Under the pieces are notes generated by a model that worked only from the letters and a program-made list of their open reading frames with translations, was not told where the DNA came from and did no database searches. Of a DNA stretch of 64,000 bases, positions 11,680-24,300 are shown piece by piece. Position 1 is the stretch's first letter. Each line of letters starts with the position of its first letter. The position numbers and the translations under genes are program-made. The stretch comes from Nelumbo lutea (lineage: Eukaryota; Streptophyta; Magnoliopsida; Proteales; Nelumbonaceae), in contig JAKGHH010000003.1 in assembly GCA_022828595.1 (NCBI GenBank), forward strand, positions 105,981,583 to 106,045,582, in the 5' to 3' direction.

Positions 11680-12968
11680 TAGGGGTGGCAAATGGGTGGG
11701 TTGGGTAACGGTTGAATACCAACCCACCCATATTGACCCATCAACCCACCATGATGCATCATTAGTCCTTATTAAAAGGGTTACAACCCACCCTAACCCT
11801 AACTCACCCTGATCCACCCATATTAACCCACTTGATTCATCCATATTGACCCTTAATTACCTCACCCATACTAACCTATCTACCCTCACTTATAAATACA
11901 AAAATAGGTTGGACTGGCCCATATATCCAAAGTAATAAACTTTAAAAGAATAATCTCTTAAGATTGAGACATGACAAAAATGAGTCATGTCAACCTGCAT
12001 ACCCGAGAATGCAAAAATTGTAGATAAATGTAGAAAATGCAAAAAAGTACCAAAAAATTGTAGAAAAATACAAAAAATATGAAAAATACAAAAAACTAAA
12101 AAATTATAGAAATTTCAGAAATTTTGTAGAGAAAAATAAGAAAATATGCAAAAAAAATATGTAGAAAAGCACAAAAAATGCAGGAAAATACTAGAAAATA
12201 CATAAACAACAAAAAATAGCAAAAAAATTGTAGAAATGCAAAAATTTTATAAAAGTTCTTTCGCAAAAGTACTTTTATGAAAATACTTATACAAAAGTAC
12301 ATCTATAAAAGTGCTTTTGTGTAAAAGTACTTTTATAAAAGTCATTTTATGCTTTTTTAAAAGTATTTTTCGTAAAAGTACTTTAATAAAAATGCTTTCG
12401 TGTAAAAGTGCTTTCATAAAAGCACTTTTACAAAAGTGCTTTTGTGCTTTCATAAAAGTGTTTTTCGAAAAAGTACTTTCATATAAAAGTGCTTTTATAA
12501 AAGTATTTTTATAAAAGTGTTTTCGTATAAAAGTACTTTCATAAAAGTGCTTTCGTATAAAAGTACTTTTGTGAAAATGCTTTCATAAATGTCCTTTTCA
12601 TAAAATTGCTTTTGCATAAAATTGCATGTGAACACGAAAGTTAATAAAATCTATTTTATTTCACGTTTAATCTCAAAATGTAATGTGACATGGTGGTTTG
12701 GAAGTCTAATGAGATGTCTCTACAGTAGGAGGCATGAATTCAAATCATTGCAACTTATAATATTGGAGATTTGGCGAGTATAGATAGAGTTGACTTTGAC
12801 CTACCCCATCTTGACCCGTGCGACCCAACCCATCCTAACCCTAATAGGTACCCTTGACCCAACCCACCCTGACCCTTTTCCATTGACCCTAATGGGTTAG
12901 TTGACCCATATTGACCCACCAATAGATTGGGTGGGTCAAATGGGTTAGGATCAAGATTGCCAGCCCTA
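11680..12968 (+). mobile_element. Large hAT-like non-autonomous element, TAGGGGTG family
   Basis: The left end is TAGGGGTGGCAAATGGGTGG. The right end, inverted, is TAGGGCTGGCAATCTTGATC followed by AACCCATTTGACCCACCC. Subterminal regions are full of GACCCA/TGGGTC words. Flanks CTCGTGAG (11672-11679) and CCCATGAA (12969-12976) agree at 5 of 8 with only transitions, a plausible decayed 8-bp duplication. The middle is filled by A-rich sequence and the array at 12245-12625. No transposase. Confidence 0.6.
12245..12625. repeat. Degenerate minisatellite-like array of AAAGTRCTTTY words
   Basis: About twenty imperfect 16-20 bp units of the form AAAAGTGCTTTCGTAT, many partly palindromic (AAAAGCACTTTT, AAAGTACTTT). 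The short open frames here on both strands (K-S-T-F-I-K-V-L-L) are translations of the repeat, not genes. The preceding 12000-12240 is dominated by TAGAAAAATACAAAAAA words. Confidence 0.8.
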
Positions 12969-13143
12969 CCCATGAATTGGCATCAATTCCAAGCCAGCAC
13001 CTACCCCAATTGTATGTGGAGCTAAGATTTTTTAGGGTGGATTGAACAGTAAAAACCCCTAGATTTTTTTGGTATTTCACACCATGACACTATTTGATTT
13101 TGGCCAGGCCCAAAAGCCCTAAAAGACCAAGAAATGTTGGAGG

Positions 13144-13564
13144 TAGGGGTGTCAATTAGACTGGATTTGGTCCAATCCAATCTAGTCAAATGTGTGCCCA
13201 TTACAAATGGACCAGGTCCAATCCAATCCAATGAATATTTTGGATCATTTGGACCGGTCAAATTCATTGTCTGGACCATCCAATATGTTCAAATTTGTTT
13301 TAATTTACATCAAATCTAAATCAAACCTGGTCCATTGACGCCTATATTCTTATCTTCTATCAATGGATTAGATATTGGCTCAATTCAACCCAATCCAATA
13401 TAAATTCATTACGAATGGACCAGGTCCAATCCAATCCAATAAATACTTTGGACCATTAAGTCTGAATTGATCCAATTCAATGTTTTGTTAGTCCATCCAA
13501 TTCGCACAAAATTGATTTTGGTTTTGGATAACTCTAATCCAAAACCGGTCCATTGACACCCCTA
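13144..13564 (+). mobile_element. hAT-type MITE, TAGGGGTG family
   Basis: Ends TAGGGGTGTCAATTAGACTG and, inverted, TAGGGGTGTCAATGGACCGG. The interior repeats GGTCCAATCCAATCCAAT twice (about 13216 and 13422). Flanks GTTGGAGG and ACTGGGGG match at 5 of 8. Non-coding. Confidence 0.7.
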
Positions 13565-14208
13565 ACTGGGGGTTAGATTTAGTGATTGACTAACACCCTT
13601 ACATAACCTAATAATCACTTATTACACTATCTATTATCTATTATATAAAATATTTATATTAATTACAGAAACTAAAACAACAAGAAAAAATGTAGATTAT
13701 GAGCTATATATGATTTGATGGGTGGCAAGGTCAGGCAGGAATGAACTAGAATGGATGTGGACCAAATCGAGTCTGTTTTTGACCCTCTCCACTCACTTGT
13801 AGTAGGAAATCTACAATATAAACCAATCCAATACTTGAATTTGGAATATTTTAACAGCCCGAATTGTTATTATTAAGCACGTTTAAAATCGATCGTTGTT
13901 GATTCGGGCTGTTAAACCATTGGACCTGGGAGTGTTGACTTGGTCAATAAATTAATGATCCAGTCAATTAAATTGCTAAACCATTCAATCTGATGAAAGA
14001 TTTTTTGGTCATTTATATTTTAATTTTTTTAAAAGTGATGGGTTGATCTAGTCAGGACAAATGATCAAATTGCTAACCCAGAAAACACTGGCCAAAGCAG
14101 TTCATTTTTATGTTTCTTTTTAAAACCTTGTTATTTATTAAGTGAAATGCACATATGAAAAAGGTGAAACTGAAAGTAATCAAGGTTCAAAGTATTGAAA
14201 ACCCATAA

Positions 14209-14211
<3 letters not shown>
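13565..14211. other. Repetitive intergenic sequence
   Basis: Contains words of the TAGGGGTG and related families (GGTCAGGCAGGAATG, CGGGCTGTTAAACC) without clear ends. No gene was recognised. Confidence 0.4.

Positions 14212-14284
<73 letters not shown>
14212..14284. repeat. Compound (AT)n(GT)n microsatellite
   Basis: About 30 bases of AT followed by about 43 bases of GT, directly next to the first copy of the AT-rich duplicated segment. Confidence 0.95.
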
Positions 14285-14286
<2 letters not shown>

Positions 14287-14288
14287 TA

Positions 14289-15800
14289 AAATTATGTAGT
14301 AAAAATATAAATTATAATTTTATGAATTATTCAATTTAAATGTTATTCAAATAATAAAAATTTAACATTCAAAAAAATATATATTTCAATTATTTCAATA
14401 ACTAAATATCTTAAATAACTGAACATTAAAAGTAGCTAAATAATTATATAATAAAATATTTAATATTACGTAATAACTTTAAAAAAATAAAATTCAAATA
14501 ATGAAAACTTTTAAATATTTTACATATTATTTAAAAATTTAACATGACTAAATTTTAAATAGTTAAAATAAAAAAATTATGTAATAAATTAAAAAAAATA
14601 TTAGAAGTAGAAAAATAATTATAAAAGATTTCATAATATTAATATTAATAATAATTTAGTATTTTACAAAATTAATAACGAATTATGTAATAATAGTACA
14701 AAATATAAATTTACAGATTATTAAATTCAATAAATAGTTCACATTTTAAAAATCTAAATAATAATATTATTTAAATAAATAATTTCACTTATATCAATTA
14801 ATAATTATAGAAAAATAACTTTAAAAAATTAATATTTAATAGTAATAACTTCACAATAATAATGTATATTCGTTATATATTTATATATATACACTAAAAT
14901 TAATATTTATTGTATTTCCAGGAATTACTTATTGCATTTTTTTAATATTTTTTCAATAATTATTTATAAATCTTTTTTTATTTAATAGAAAATTATCAAT
15001 AATTATTGGAGACTAAACAACTATTATTTAACTTTTGAAATTTAATTTATTGTCTTTTTTTATAAATTTAATTTATTTTATTTTTATTAGAAATCTATTG
15101 TGTTTTAATTATAAATTTGTTTTCAATAATTGAATATTTTTTGTATAATTTTTCAATAATTATTGGATATTAAGTTATTGTTATTTATTAGGGACTATAC
15201 TATTAATTTAGCTGAAATTAGGAGTGCTTAATGATTGGTTCAGTTCAATTGCAGGCTATTTCACCAACCAAATCGACTTGGTTAGGTTGGGAGTTTGTCA
15301 CTCGAAAACCGACTAACCATTAGTGATAACTGCCAACTTGGTTTGTATTGATTTGGATCTATTTTCGGTTTGTTTTGTTTGTTCAAATGATTTAAACTTA
15401 AAAATTAAATTTAAATTTAATAAATTACAATGACATAATTAAAAAATAAACTAAAAAACCAAATTTATGATATGAAATATTTTAGATTAAGAAATATGGG
15501 AAATTTCCCACTTTCCTGTATTAAAAAGTTTATTTAATATATATATATATATATATGATTGGGTTGATTCAATTTTGGTCGGTTTACAAATGACCAAACA
15601 AAAACTGACCTAACTTGGTTGGGTTGGAAAATTGCTGAACCAAAGCTGATTGGAAATAGTAGAAAATCAAACCAACACAGGCCAAGTTTGATTTGATTGA
15701 TTATTAAAAAGTTTAAATATAAAACAATTATATAATCTTATGTATTTCTATTGTTTAGCTTCGCTTAACAAAACCCATGCATTGCGCAGGTCCCCACTAG
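14289..15800 (+). mobile_element. AT-rich duplicated segment, copy A, with Helitron-like 3' end
   Basis: Homologous along its length to 16274-18330, in the same order and orientation. The right end reads CCCATGCATTGCGCAGG, a decayed palindrome, then TCCCCACTAG. A short GC hairpin about 10 bases before CTRR is the hallmark of Helitron 3' ends. The next base is G rather than the expected T, and the 5' TC end was not located. No RepHel protein, so it would be non-autonomous. Sequence around 15218-15700 resembles the TAGGGGTG MITE style. Confidence 0.5.
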
Positions 15801-16273
15801 GATATATATGCCTCTCCTTGCTCCAAATCCCCCTTCCTAATTTCTTGTTTTTTTTTTTTGAATTTTTTATTTTTTTAATTCCACACATTACCCATTAAAC
15901 CAATAAGAAAATCACATAGGCTTAATTATTTCTAACAACCATAAAGAAAGAGGGATTTGGTTTTCTAATGTTTATCCAAGTGGCACCACTTTCTCTTAAA
16001 TTGTCTCTAATTCATATTTATCTCCTAAATTATCTCTAACTCCAATTTTTCTATTAAATTATCTCTAATTTAGTAGAGAGATTCTCTCTTAAACTATCTC
16101 TAATTCTTATTTATCCTCTCCTCCACTTTTTATCTATATCTATCCAAAGAAAGTTTCAATTAAAAAATGTTCAGAATTATTTAAGTATTATAGCAAAATT
16201 ATACTCTAAATTTAAAATATTTATTCAAAATACAAAAGTTAATTATAATAGACTCAATATAAAATATTCATCA
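15801..16273. other. Spacer between the two duplicated segments
   Basis: A CTCTAATT/TTATCTCTAA-rich stretch at 15990-16110 repeats an imperfect 30-bp unit (TTAAATTGTCTCTAATTC). No coding signal. Confidence 0.5.
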
Positions 16274-18330
16274 TGAAATTATGTAGTAACAATATAAATT
16301 ATAATTTTATGAATTATTCAATTTAAATGTTATTCAAATAATATTAAAAATTTAACATTAAAAAATAAAACATGATTTAAATATTTCAATAACTAAACAT
16401 CTTAAATAACAAAACATTAAAAATATCTAAATAATCATTTAAAATATTTAATATTATGTAATAACATTAAAATAAATAAAATTCAAATAATGAAAAATTT
16501 TAAATAATTTACATATTATTTAAAGATTTTATAACAAAATATTTAATGTGATTAAATATTAAATAGCTAAAGTAACGAAATTATGTAATAAATTTAAGAA
16601 ATTTCTTAAAATAAGAAAAATAATTATAATAGATTTCATAATATTCATATTAATAATAATTAAATATTTTATAAAATTAATAACAAATTATGTAATAATA
16701 GTACTAATTATAATTTTATGGATTATTAAATTCAATAAATAATTAATATTTTAAAAATTGAAATAAAATATTTTTTAAATAACTAAATAATATTTTAAAT
16801 AACTAATTTCACCTGTATAAATTAATAATTATAGAAAATAACTTTCAAAATATTAATAATGTGTATTCATTATATATTTATATATACTAAAATTTATATT
16901 TATTTTATTCTTAGTAATTATTTATTGTATTTTTTTTTAAATATGTTTTCAATAATTTTTTATAAATCTATTTTTTCTTTGTTATTTAATAGAAAATTAT
17001 CAATAATTATTGGATATTAAAAATCTACTATTTAACTTTTGAAATTTAATTTATTGTATTTTTGTTATAAATTTATTTTTAGTAATTATATATATTTTGT
17101 AATTTATATATTAATATTTATTAAAGATTAAACTATTTTTTGAGATTACACTATTTACTGACTACTTTCATTATAAATTTAGGCCCTACTTGGATAGGCT
17201 TATATAAAGCACTTTCATACTTTTGAATGTATAAAAGTACAAAAAAAAAAAAATGACATAGTTTTTTTGTATTATGTACTTTATACATTTTGTTTTCATA
17301 CTTTTGAACTTCATGCTTTTGGCGAAATTGTGCTTTCGTTTTCGTGTGAACGGGTGGTCATGCGTGACCACCCTTCAATAAATTGTTGACCTTACCTCTA
17401 CTTGCTATTGCTAGAATCAAACTGTCATCACCGGTCTCAGGCCCCGAAACCTCCAAAAATCATCACTATAAGTAAAAATAAATGTGCTTTTGTCAAACAG
17501 AAAATGGTACTTTTGTTTTGAAAAATCATACTTTTCAAATTTTTACTCAAACGGTTTTTAGAGAAAAAAATACCAGAATAAGAATATTTTATGTACTTTA
17601 TACTTCGATATTTTTAAAAGTATAAAAAGTAGAAGTCTATCCAAATAGCATCTTATTTTCAATGATTGTGTACTTTTGCTATAAATTTTTAATCATTATT
17701 GGAGATTAAACTATTGCTATTTATTAGAGATTAGACTATTAATTTAGCTGAAATTTAGAGTGTTCAAGTATTGGTTCAGTACAATTGCAAGTTGTTTTGC
17801 CAACCAAATTGACTTGGTCAAGTTTGGAGTTTGTCACCTGAGACTGATTGACCATTAGTAAAAACCTGCCAACTTGGGTTGTATCGATTTGGGTTTATTT
17901 TCAGTTTGGTTTGTTTGTTCAAAGGATATAAAATTAAAAAAATTTAAATTTAAATAATTATAGTGATATTATTAAAAAGAAATTAAAAAATAAATTTATA
18001 ATATAAAAATATTTTGGGCTGAGAAATATGAGAATTTTCCCACTTTCATGTATTAAAAAATTAAATTTAAAATACAAAGTATTAGTATATATTTATGGTT
18101 GGGTTGGTTCAGTTTTAGTCGGTTTACAAATGACCTAACCAAAATTGACTTAACTTGGTCGGGTCGGAAAATTGCTAAAATAAAGCTGATCGGAAAATAC
18201 TAGAAAACCGACCAATTTGGATTGAGTTCGATTGGATTGTTTATTAAAAAGTTAAAATATAAAAAAGTTATATATTCAAATATTCTTATATATTTCTATT
18301 ATCTAACTATCCCTTAACAAAGTCCATACA
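16274..18330 (+). mobile_element. AT-rich duplicated segment, copy B
   Basis: Starts AAATTATGTAGTAACAATAT, matching 14289 onward, and runs through the shared blocks TTATGAATTATTCAATTTAA, TTTCCCACTTTC and GTCGGTTTACAAATGACC to CCATACATCAC at the point matching copy A's hairpin. It is longer only because of the 471-bp Tourist MITE at 17182-17652. The terminal hairpin and CTAG are not preserved in this copy. Confidence 0.7.
17182..17652 (+). mobile_element. Tourist-like (PIF/Harbinger) MITE inside copy B
   Basis: TIRs GGCCCTACTTGGATAGGC and, inverted from the right, GATGCTATTTGGATAGAC, flanked by TTA at 17179-17181 and 17653-17655, the 3-bp duplication of PIF/Harbinger. Copy A has no insertion at the matching place (about 15108), which independently fixes both ends. 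Non-coding. Confidence 0.85.
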
Positions 18331-18867
18331 TCACAAAATAATACAAAATAGGATTTGTACTCTATATATTATTTGGCTCTTCACTATTGTAAATACATCT
18401 GACAAACATCTCTTGATTGTTGTGTTTTCATCTGTAACAGTGGCCAAAGATGTACAGCTGTTAAGGTTGTCTTGGTGATTAATCTCATCCAAATCTGATT
18501 CAATTTCATCATCATCATTCAAAGCCTTATCTTAACTATATGGTCAGCTACACAAATTTTGTTTCGTCGTTCCCTTCTGTTGAAAACAAACCTGAATATT
18601 TGAATCAATTTCAAACTCAATAAATTTGTACAAATTTAATAAAAAACTACAAAAATTAATCAATTTCACCATTGCAATGCTAAATTTTGGCATGCAGGTA
18701 AATATTCCATCTTCCTATCCTCCCTTAGACATGAGTATAAATCCCTTTGTCTTCCTATGACACGTTGAAGATTCTACTCCAAGGTGTTTTCTCCCAACAT
18801 GTCATTCTATTGAGAATGTATGATATTTCCAACCCCAAGTTTGCTTTATTATAATCTCCTTGGACCT
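18331..18867. other. Left flank of the gypsy element, no gene recognised
   Basis: A minus-strand frame at 18522-18331 begins with an acidic stretch (N-D-D-D-E-I-E-S-D) but has no recognisable domain. The missing 3' exons of the hydrolase at 29183-32922 were looked for here and not found. Confidence 0.4.
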
Positions 18868-19733
18868 TGATGAAGGAAGATTTGGCCCGACCTCTCTATT
18901 ACGTGACACATGGCGTGGGAACAAGGGGACACTAGCGGACTGAGCTCTCTACCGGGGGCCTAAACTGACCCACCTTGTAACAGCTCGGGATACACTTCGT
19001 CGAACTGATCCACCTTGTAACAGCTCGGGATACACTTCGCCGAACTGATCCACCTTGTAACAGCTCGGGATACACTTCGCCGAATTGACCCACCTTGTAA
19101 CAGCTCGGGATACACTTCGCCGAACTGACCCACCTTGTAACAGCTCGGGATACACTTCGCCGAACTGACCCACCTTGTAACAGCTCGAGATACACTTCGC
19201 CGAACTGACCTGCCCTATAGATACCTCCGAGCTCAAGACCGCCTCGCTCAGCACTTCGCATCACTTGGCACCAAAACCAAACAAGTCGTACCACGCCTGA
19301 CACTAAGGAAGTTCGTGCCCAAGGGCGCCGCGCCTGACTGACTTGGGATCTGACGTTTGGCGGCAGCACCCTAAACGGCCACCTGCCACCGCCATCTCTA
19401 GTTAGATGACGGTTAGGCAGTGATGGTTTTGTCTCAGCAGAAAGGATGACGGCCGAATTGACAAGCACAAGGGTAATCATGCTTGACCTGACAAGGGCCC
19501 TGGGGCGAGTGCACGAAGTGACTATAAGAGCCCCCTGTCCCCCGACAACGGAGGTATGCAAACTTTGCGCTATCTGGTATTACCTTGCTTTTGAAGGATT
19601 CTAACTTGAGCTTCGGAGCCTCTACACCGGGTTTCCCCCGGAGTTTCCCCATCTCCTCCGTTTCAGGTTCCCGGCTACCCCGTTCGGAAGCAAGGCAGCG
19701 GACAGCTAAGACTGGCCGGATCGCGCTCCATCA
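18868..19733 (+). repeat. 5' LTR of the gypsy element
   Basis: Starts TGATGAAGGAAGATTTGGCC and ends GCGCTCCATCA, so the terminal pentamers TGATG and CATCA are inverted. Six 40-bp tandem units (CTGACCCACCTTGTAACAGC...) occupy 18965-19204. Promoter elements were not assigned confidently. Confidence 0.92.
18965..19204 (+). repeat. 40-bp tandem repeats in the 5' LTR, six units
   Basis: Units start at 18965, 19005, 19045, 19085, 19125 and 19165 with CTGAYCCACCTTGTAACAGC and end in CACTTCGCCGAA. The 3' LTR has about five related units (28158-28340), two of them 3 bp shorter. The repeating protein-like strings on the minus strand are translations of this array. Confidence 0.95.
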
Positions 19734-19734
19734 A

Positions 19735-19751
19735 TTGGCGCCGTCTGTGGG
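19735..19751 (+). promoter_or_regulatory. Primer-binding site of the gypsy element
   Basis: TTGGCGCCGTCTGTGGG starts one base after the 5' LTR. TGGCGCC-type sites at this place are standard for plant gypsy elements and pair with a tRNA 3' end. Confidence 0.8.
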
Positions 19752-19823
19752 AAACGCTTCAAAAAGCCTCCCTCCAAACTTCGATAACCCCCTTTTCTTC
19801 AAAAAAAAAAAAACCCAACACTC

Positions 19824-21304
19824 ATGGCCTCCTCCAGCAACACCGGACGTGGCACGGAGACAAACGCCACCGGGGAGCAACTTCAAGTCCCCGTAGTGTG
19901 AGTTGGACAGTTCACCATCCCCCTTTCGACGGATGGGATCCCCAGCCTGAACGTGCCACAAGCAGTGGCACCCGTAAACCCTCCTACCACAAGCATCCCC
20001 TTTCCTCTCCCCATTAAGACAACCTTCACTGAACCGACTGCCGTCCCCCTGGCAGCTAGCCAAAACCGGTTGGAGGACCTGATGCAGTGCATGCGGGCAA
20101 TGCAAGCCCAAATGCAATAGTTCCAACAGCACCAGGTTCACCAGCACCAAGTACTGCACAACATCTCCCAGTATCACTATCAACAGCAGTTCCCCCAACT
20201 GCCAGTGAACCAACCACTACTTCCGCCTCGCCACCCCGCTCCGAGGCCGGTCAAGGCCTCCCCGCAGGATGGGCGCCCCCACCAGGTGAAGGCCTCCCGG
20301 CCCTAGAACCACCCCAACAGCCAGGCCTCGTCCCCAGGCCGAAGAGAGAAAAATGTCATCCCCGCCTCGCAACCTGCGGGCGGGTCAGGAACCTCGCCCG
20401 CGAGGTCGGCACCCCGGCGCTCCGAGCCCGAGCTCCCGCTCACTGAAAACTGATTCAGCGCCCTGGCGGCAGACTACCAGTATTTCGGACCCATCGAGCT
20501 CGGTAACACGGAGGCCAGCAACGCCAGTACAAGGCCCGCTAACGGCGAAGGCGCCGGCAAAGTTGTCGAACCACCACCCGTGCCTTGTCGGAATTCAGAG
20601 GCAAAGACATGAGCTCGGACAAGGTAGGGGCTGCCCCGGCTCTCTCCGTTCCTTCCCCCCTCGCATCGGAACTCTTGGCGGTCCCCTTACCCAGAGACTT
20701 CAAGCTCCCACTTCTGGACAAGTACGACAGGTCCTTCGACCCCAACGACCACGTTGACGCCTTTCAATCGCAAATGCACCTCGCCAGGGCCAGCGAATCG
20801 TGCATGTGCGTGGCCTTTACCACCACCCTCAGGGGGGTAGCCCGCACTTGGTACAGGAACCTGGCCCCTGGGTCGATAAAGTGCTAGCCCCAGTTCGTGC
20901 AAGTCTTCACCACACACTTCGTCACCAGCCGACGGTGCCCCAGAACGGAGGAAAGCATCTTCGGAGTAGTCCAAAGAGAAGGAGAATCTATTCGGGGCTA
21001 CATCAAGCGATTCAACGAAGCATGCTTGCAGATACCGCGGTTGGACCCCACAGTGCAGCTCGCGGCGGCCAAAAGAGGGGTGACGCACAAAGAATTCAAA
21101 TGGCACATGGTGGCCAACCAACCCGCAACCGTGGCCGAATTCCTCAAACTCGCGGATAAGTTCATGTGGACAGAGGAAGAAATCAACCAACGAACCGAAG
21201 GCGGGAATGAAAAAAGAAAGAGAGAAGGCGAGCTCTCCAACCCGGTGAATAGAAAAAACCCGACCCGGGAGCCGAAGCCGAACCAGTCATTCCGGGCCCC
21301 CTAG
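19824..21304 (+). pseudogene. gag: gypsy gag remnant
   Basis: The probable start is the ATG at 19824 (M-A-S-S-S-N-T-G-R-G-T). A stop follows after 25 codons and others lie in the Q/P-rich region; near 20580 the frame shifts. The conserved Retrotrans_gag core is at 20585-21304: residues around F-D-P-N-D-H-V-D-A-F and A-R-T-W-Y-R-N-L, then an in-frame TAG at 20885-20887 inside the domain, then F-N-E-A-C-L-Q-I and a basic tail. It would encode the capsid protein. Confidence 0.85.
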
Positions 21305-21354
21305 CAGTTCGGACGGACTACACGCCGTTAAACACGAGGCGGACAGAGATCTTA

Positions 21355-24300
21355 ATGATGATCAAAGACGCTTCGTACGTTAAGTGGCCACCTCGCCTAA
21401 AGGGAAATCCGAACGAGAGAAATAAGATTTTGTATTGTAGTTTCCATGGAGACCATGGTCATAGCACCGAACAGTGTAATAACCTCCGGGACGAGATAGA
21501 GGGGCTCATCCGTCGCGGATACTTGAGAAACTATGTACAACACAACAATAATAACAATAAAGCATGTCGGCAAGGGGAGCACGAAAAGGATGCCCCCGAG
21601 TCTAGCAACAGACCTGCCGAACCGTTGCAGAAGCAGCCTCCGGAAGAGAGGCCAGTTTGGGGAGCCATCCATGTAATAGTGGGAGGTTCGGTGGTAGCGG
21701 GGTGTACCTCGGCAGCAGCCCGGACTTCAGTTCGCGAAGCGGCCCTCGAAGAACGGAACCCCCCAAAGAGACCAAAGACCGAAGAACCAATCTTTTTCAC
21801 GGAGAACGACGCGCGAGGAGTCCACTACCCCCATGATGACGCGCTTATCATTAAACTAAGGATCAGCGACTTCGAAGTCAGGCGCGTACTCGTAGATTCG
21901 GGCAGCTCAGCGGACATCCTCTTCAAATCAGCATTTGACCAGCTACAGTTACAGAGGAGCGAGCTGAAGCCCGCAAACACTCCCCTGGTGGGTTTCAGAG
22001 GAGAGGAAGTCAGGCCCCTCGGAAAAGTAACTGTCCCTGTGGAAGTCGGCACATGGCCTTGTGCGGTCAGACTCAACCATGATTTCCTAGTAGTCGCGAC
22101 CCCCTCCCCATACAATGCCATAATAGGGCGGCCGATCACGCATATCCTACGGGCGGCGGTCTCCACCTACTATTTGGCCATGAAGTTCCCTACGGACTTC
22201 GGTATAGGGGTAGTGCGGGGCGACCAGCTCGAGTCCCGCAAGTGCTACGTTGCCGCCCTGAAGGGAAAAACCAAGGCAGCCGACGACCTCGAACTGGAGC
22301 GGCCTGCGGAGCAAGGTGAGGAGCGAGCTTCGCCCACGGAGGAAACAGTCGCAATCCCGACTTCAGCTACGGACCCAGCTCGCACACTAAGCATCGGAGC
22401 TTCCATCGAAGACCCCCTACGAGCCGAACTGGTGAGTTTTTTACTTCAAAATTTAGATATTTTTGCCTGGTCCGCGGCCGACATGCCCGGCATTAGCCCC
22501 GGACTGATAACTCACAAACTTAATACTGACCCTGTAGTCAGACCCGTTAGACAGAAGAAACGCAACTTAGCCCCAGAACGCTGGAGAGCGGTCGACGAGG
22601 AGGTCGAGAAGCTCCTCACAACAAACTTCATAAGGGAAGTCCACTACCCGAGCTGGGTGGCCAACCCAATGTTGGTAAAAAAGGCAAGTGGCAAGTGGCG
22701 CATGTGCGTCGAATATACCGACCTGAACCGAGCTTGCCCGAAAGATTGCTTCCCCCTCCCCAGAATTGACCGCCTAGAGGACGCGACCTCGGGAAACGAG
22801 TTGCTAAGTTTCCTGGACGCCTATTCGGGCTACAACCAAGTTAGGATGGACCCATCCGATGAGGAAAAAACCAGCTTCATAACTGAGTTCGGCCTGTATT
22901 GCTACAAAGTCATGCCCTTTGGACTAAAAAATGCCGGAACGACTTTCCAAAGACTTGTAAATAGGCTATTTCGGCCCCTGATTGGTACGAAGATAGAGTG
23001 CTATGTAGACGACATGGTCGTCAAGACTCAGTTTTCACAAGAATTAATACAAGACTTAGATTCTCTTTTCCAAATCCTGCGTCAGTTTAGCATGAAGTTG
23101 AACCCCAACAAGTGTGTCTTCGGTGTCACCTCGGGCAAGTTCCTAGGCTACATTGTCAATCGGCGCGGTATTGAGGCCAACCCGGACAAAATAAAAGCCA
23201 TTCTAGATATGAAACCACCTCGGAAAGTAAAAGAGGTTCAGAGGCTAAATGGCCGCATAGCCGCTCTAAGCCGCTTCTTGTCTAAGTCAGCAGACCGCTG
23301 CCTACCCTTCTTCAAGGCAGTCAAAGGCAAAGGGTTCGAGTGGACCCAGGACTGCCAGTTCGCGTTCGACGAACTAAAAGGTTACCTCGCTAGTGTGCCA
23401 ACCTTAGCCCGGCCCGAGGTGGGCGAGGTCTTAGAACTGTACCTCTCAGTGAGCGATGAGGCGGTCAGTTCGGTACTGATAAAGGAAACAGACCGGGTCC
23501 AACGACCCATATATTATGTTAGTAAAATTCTGCAGGGAGCAGAGGCAAGGTACCCGGAGATAGAAAAAATAGCATACGCCCTAGTAATAGCAGCTCGGAA
23601 ACTCCACCTGTACTTCCAGGCTCACACCGTCATCGTCCTAACTGACAAACCTCTTAGACAAGTTTTACTCAAACCCGAAGTCTCCGATCGACTGACGAAA
23701 TGGGCCATCGAACTCAGCGAGTATGACCTCCAGTACAAACCGAGAACCGCTATCAAGGCCCAAGCTTTGGCAGATTTTATCACCGAGTGCACTTTCATCC
23801 ACGAAGCCCCACAGGTCGAGCCCGAGGTCCCCAGTTCCGGCGAACCCGGAGCTCCTGAGCCCATAGAGTCCGAACCCCGTGAAGTAGCAGCCAGTGTGGC
23901 ATCTCTCCTGGTCAGACGAAGCGCGAACTGGGATGAGGAGCCCTGGATCCTTCACGTGGATGGTTCCTCGAACCGGCAAGGCAGCGGAGCTGGAATAGTC
24001 TTGTGCGGCCCGGGCGGCACAAAATTAGAATACGCACTACGCTTTGAGTTTGCGGAATCCAACAACGAGGCAGAGTATGAAGCACTGATTGCCGGGCTGG
24101 ACCTAGCGTGAAAGGTAAAGGCAAAACACTTGGTTATCTACAGCGATTCTCAGCTCGTGGTGAACCAAGTTACCGGCGAGTACGAAGCACGCGATCTCTC
24201 CATGATCGCATATTTGGCCAAAGTAAAAGAAGCCCTACTCAACTTCCGGTCACACATCATCAGGCAAATCCCAAGGTTAGAAAACACTGAGGCCGACGCC

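Noticed and set aside
12096..12514. Open frames with K-S-T-F-I-K-V-L-L repeats on both strands
   Set aside because: Translations of the AAAGTRCTTT repeat array.
18965..19204. Regular 40-bp repeats resembling a CRISPR array
   Set aside because: Units are contiguous without spacers and sit inside an LTR of a plant retrotransposon.
18932..19561. 209-codon minus-strand frame with repeated S-C-Y-K-V-G-Q-F-G-E-V-Y units
   Set aside because: It is the antisense translation of the 40-bp LTR tandem array; the protein repeats mirror DNA repeats.
20687..21190. 167-codon minus-strand frame and other frames overlapping gag and pol
   Set aside because: Shadows of the plus-strand gag and pol; no independent motifs.
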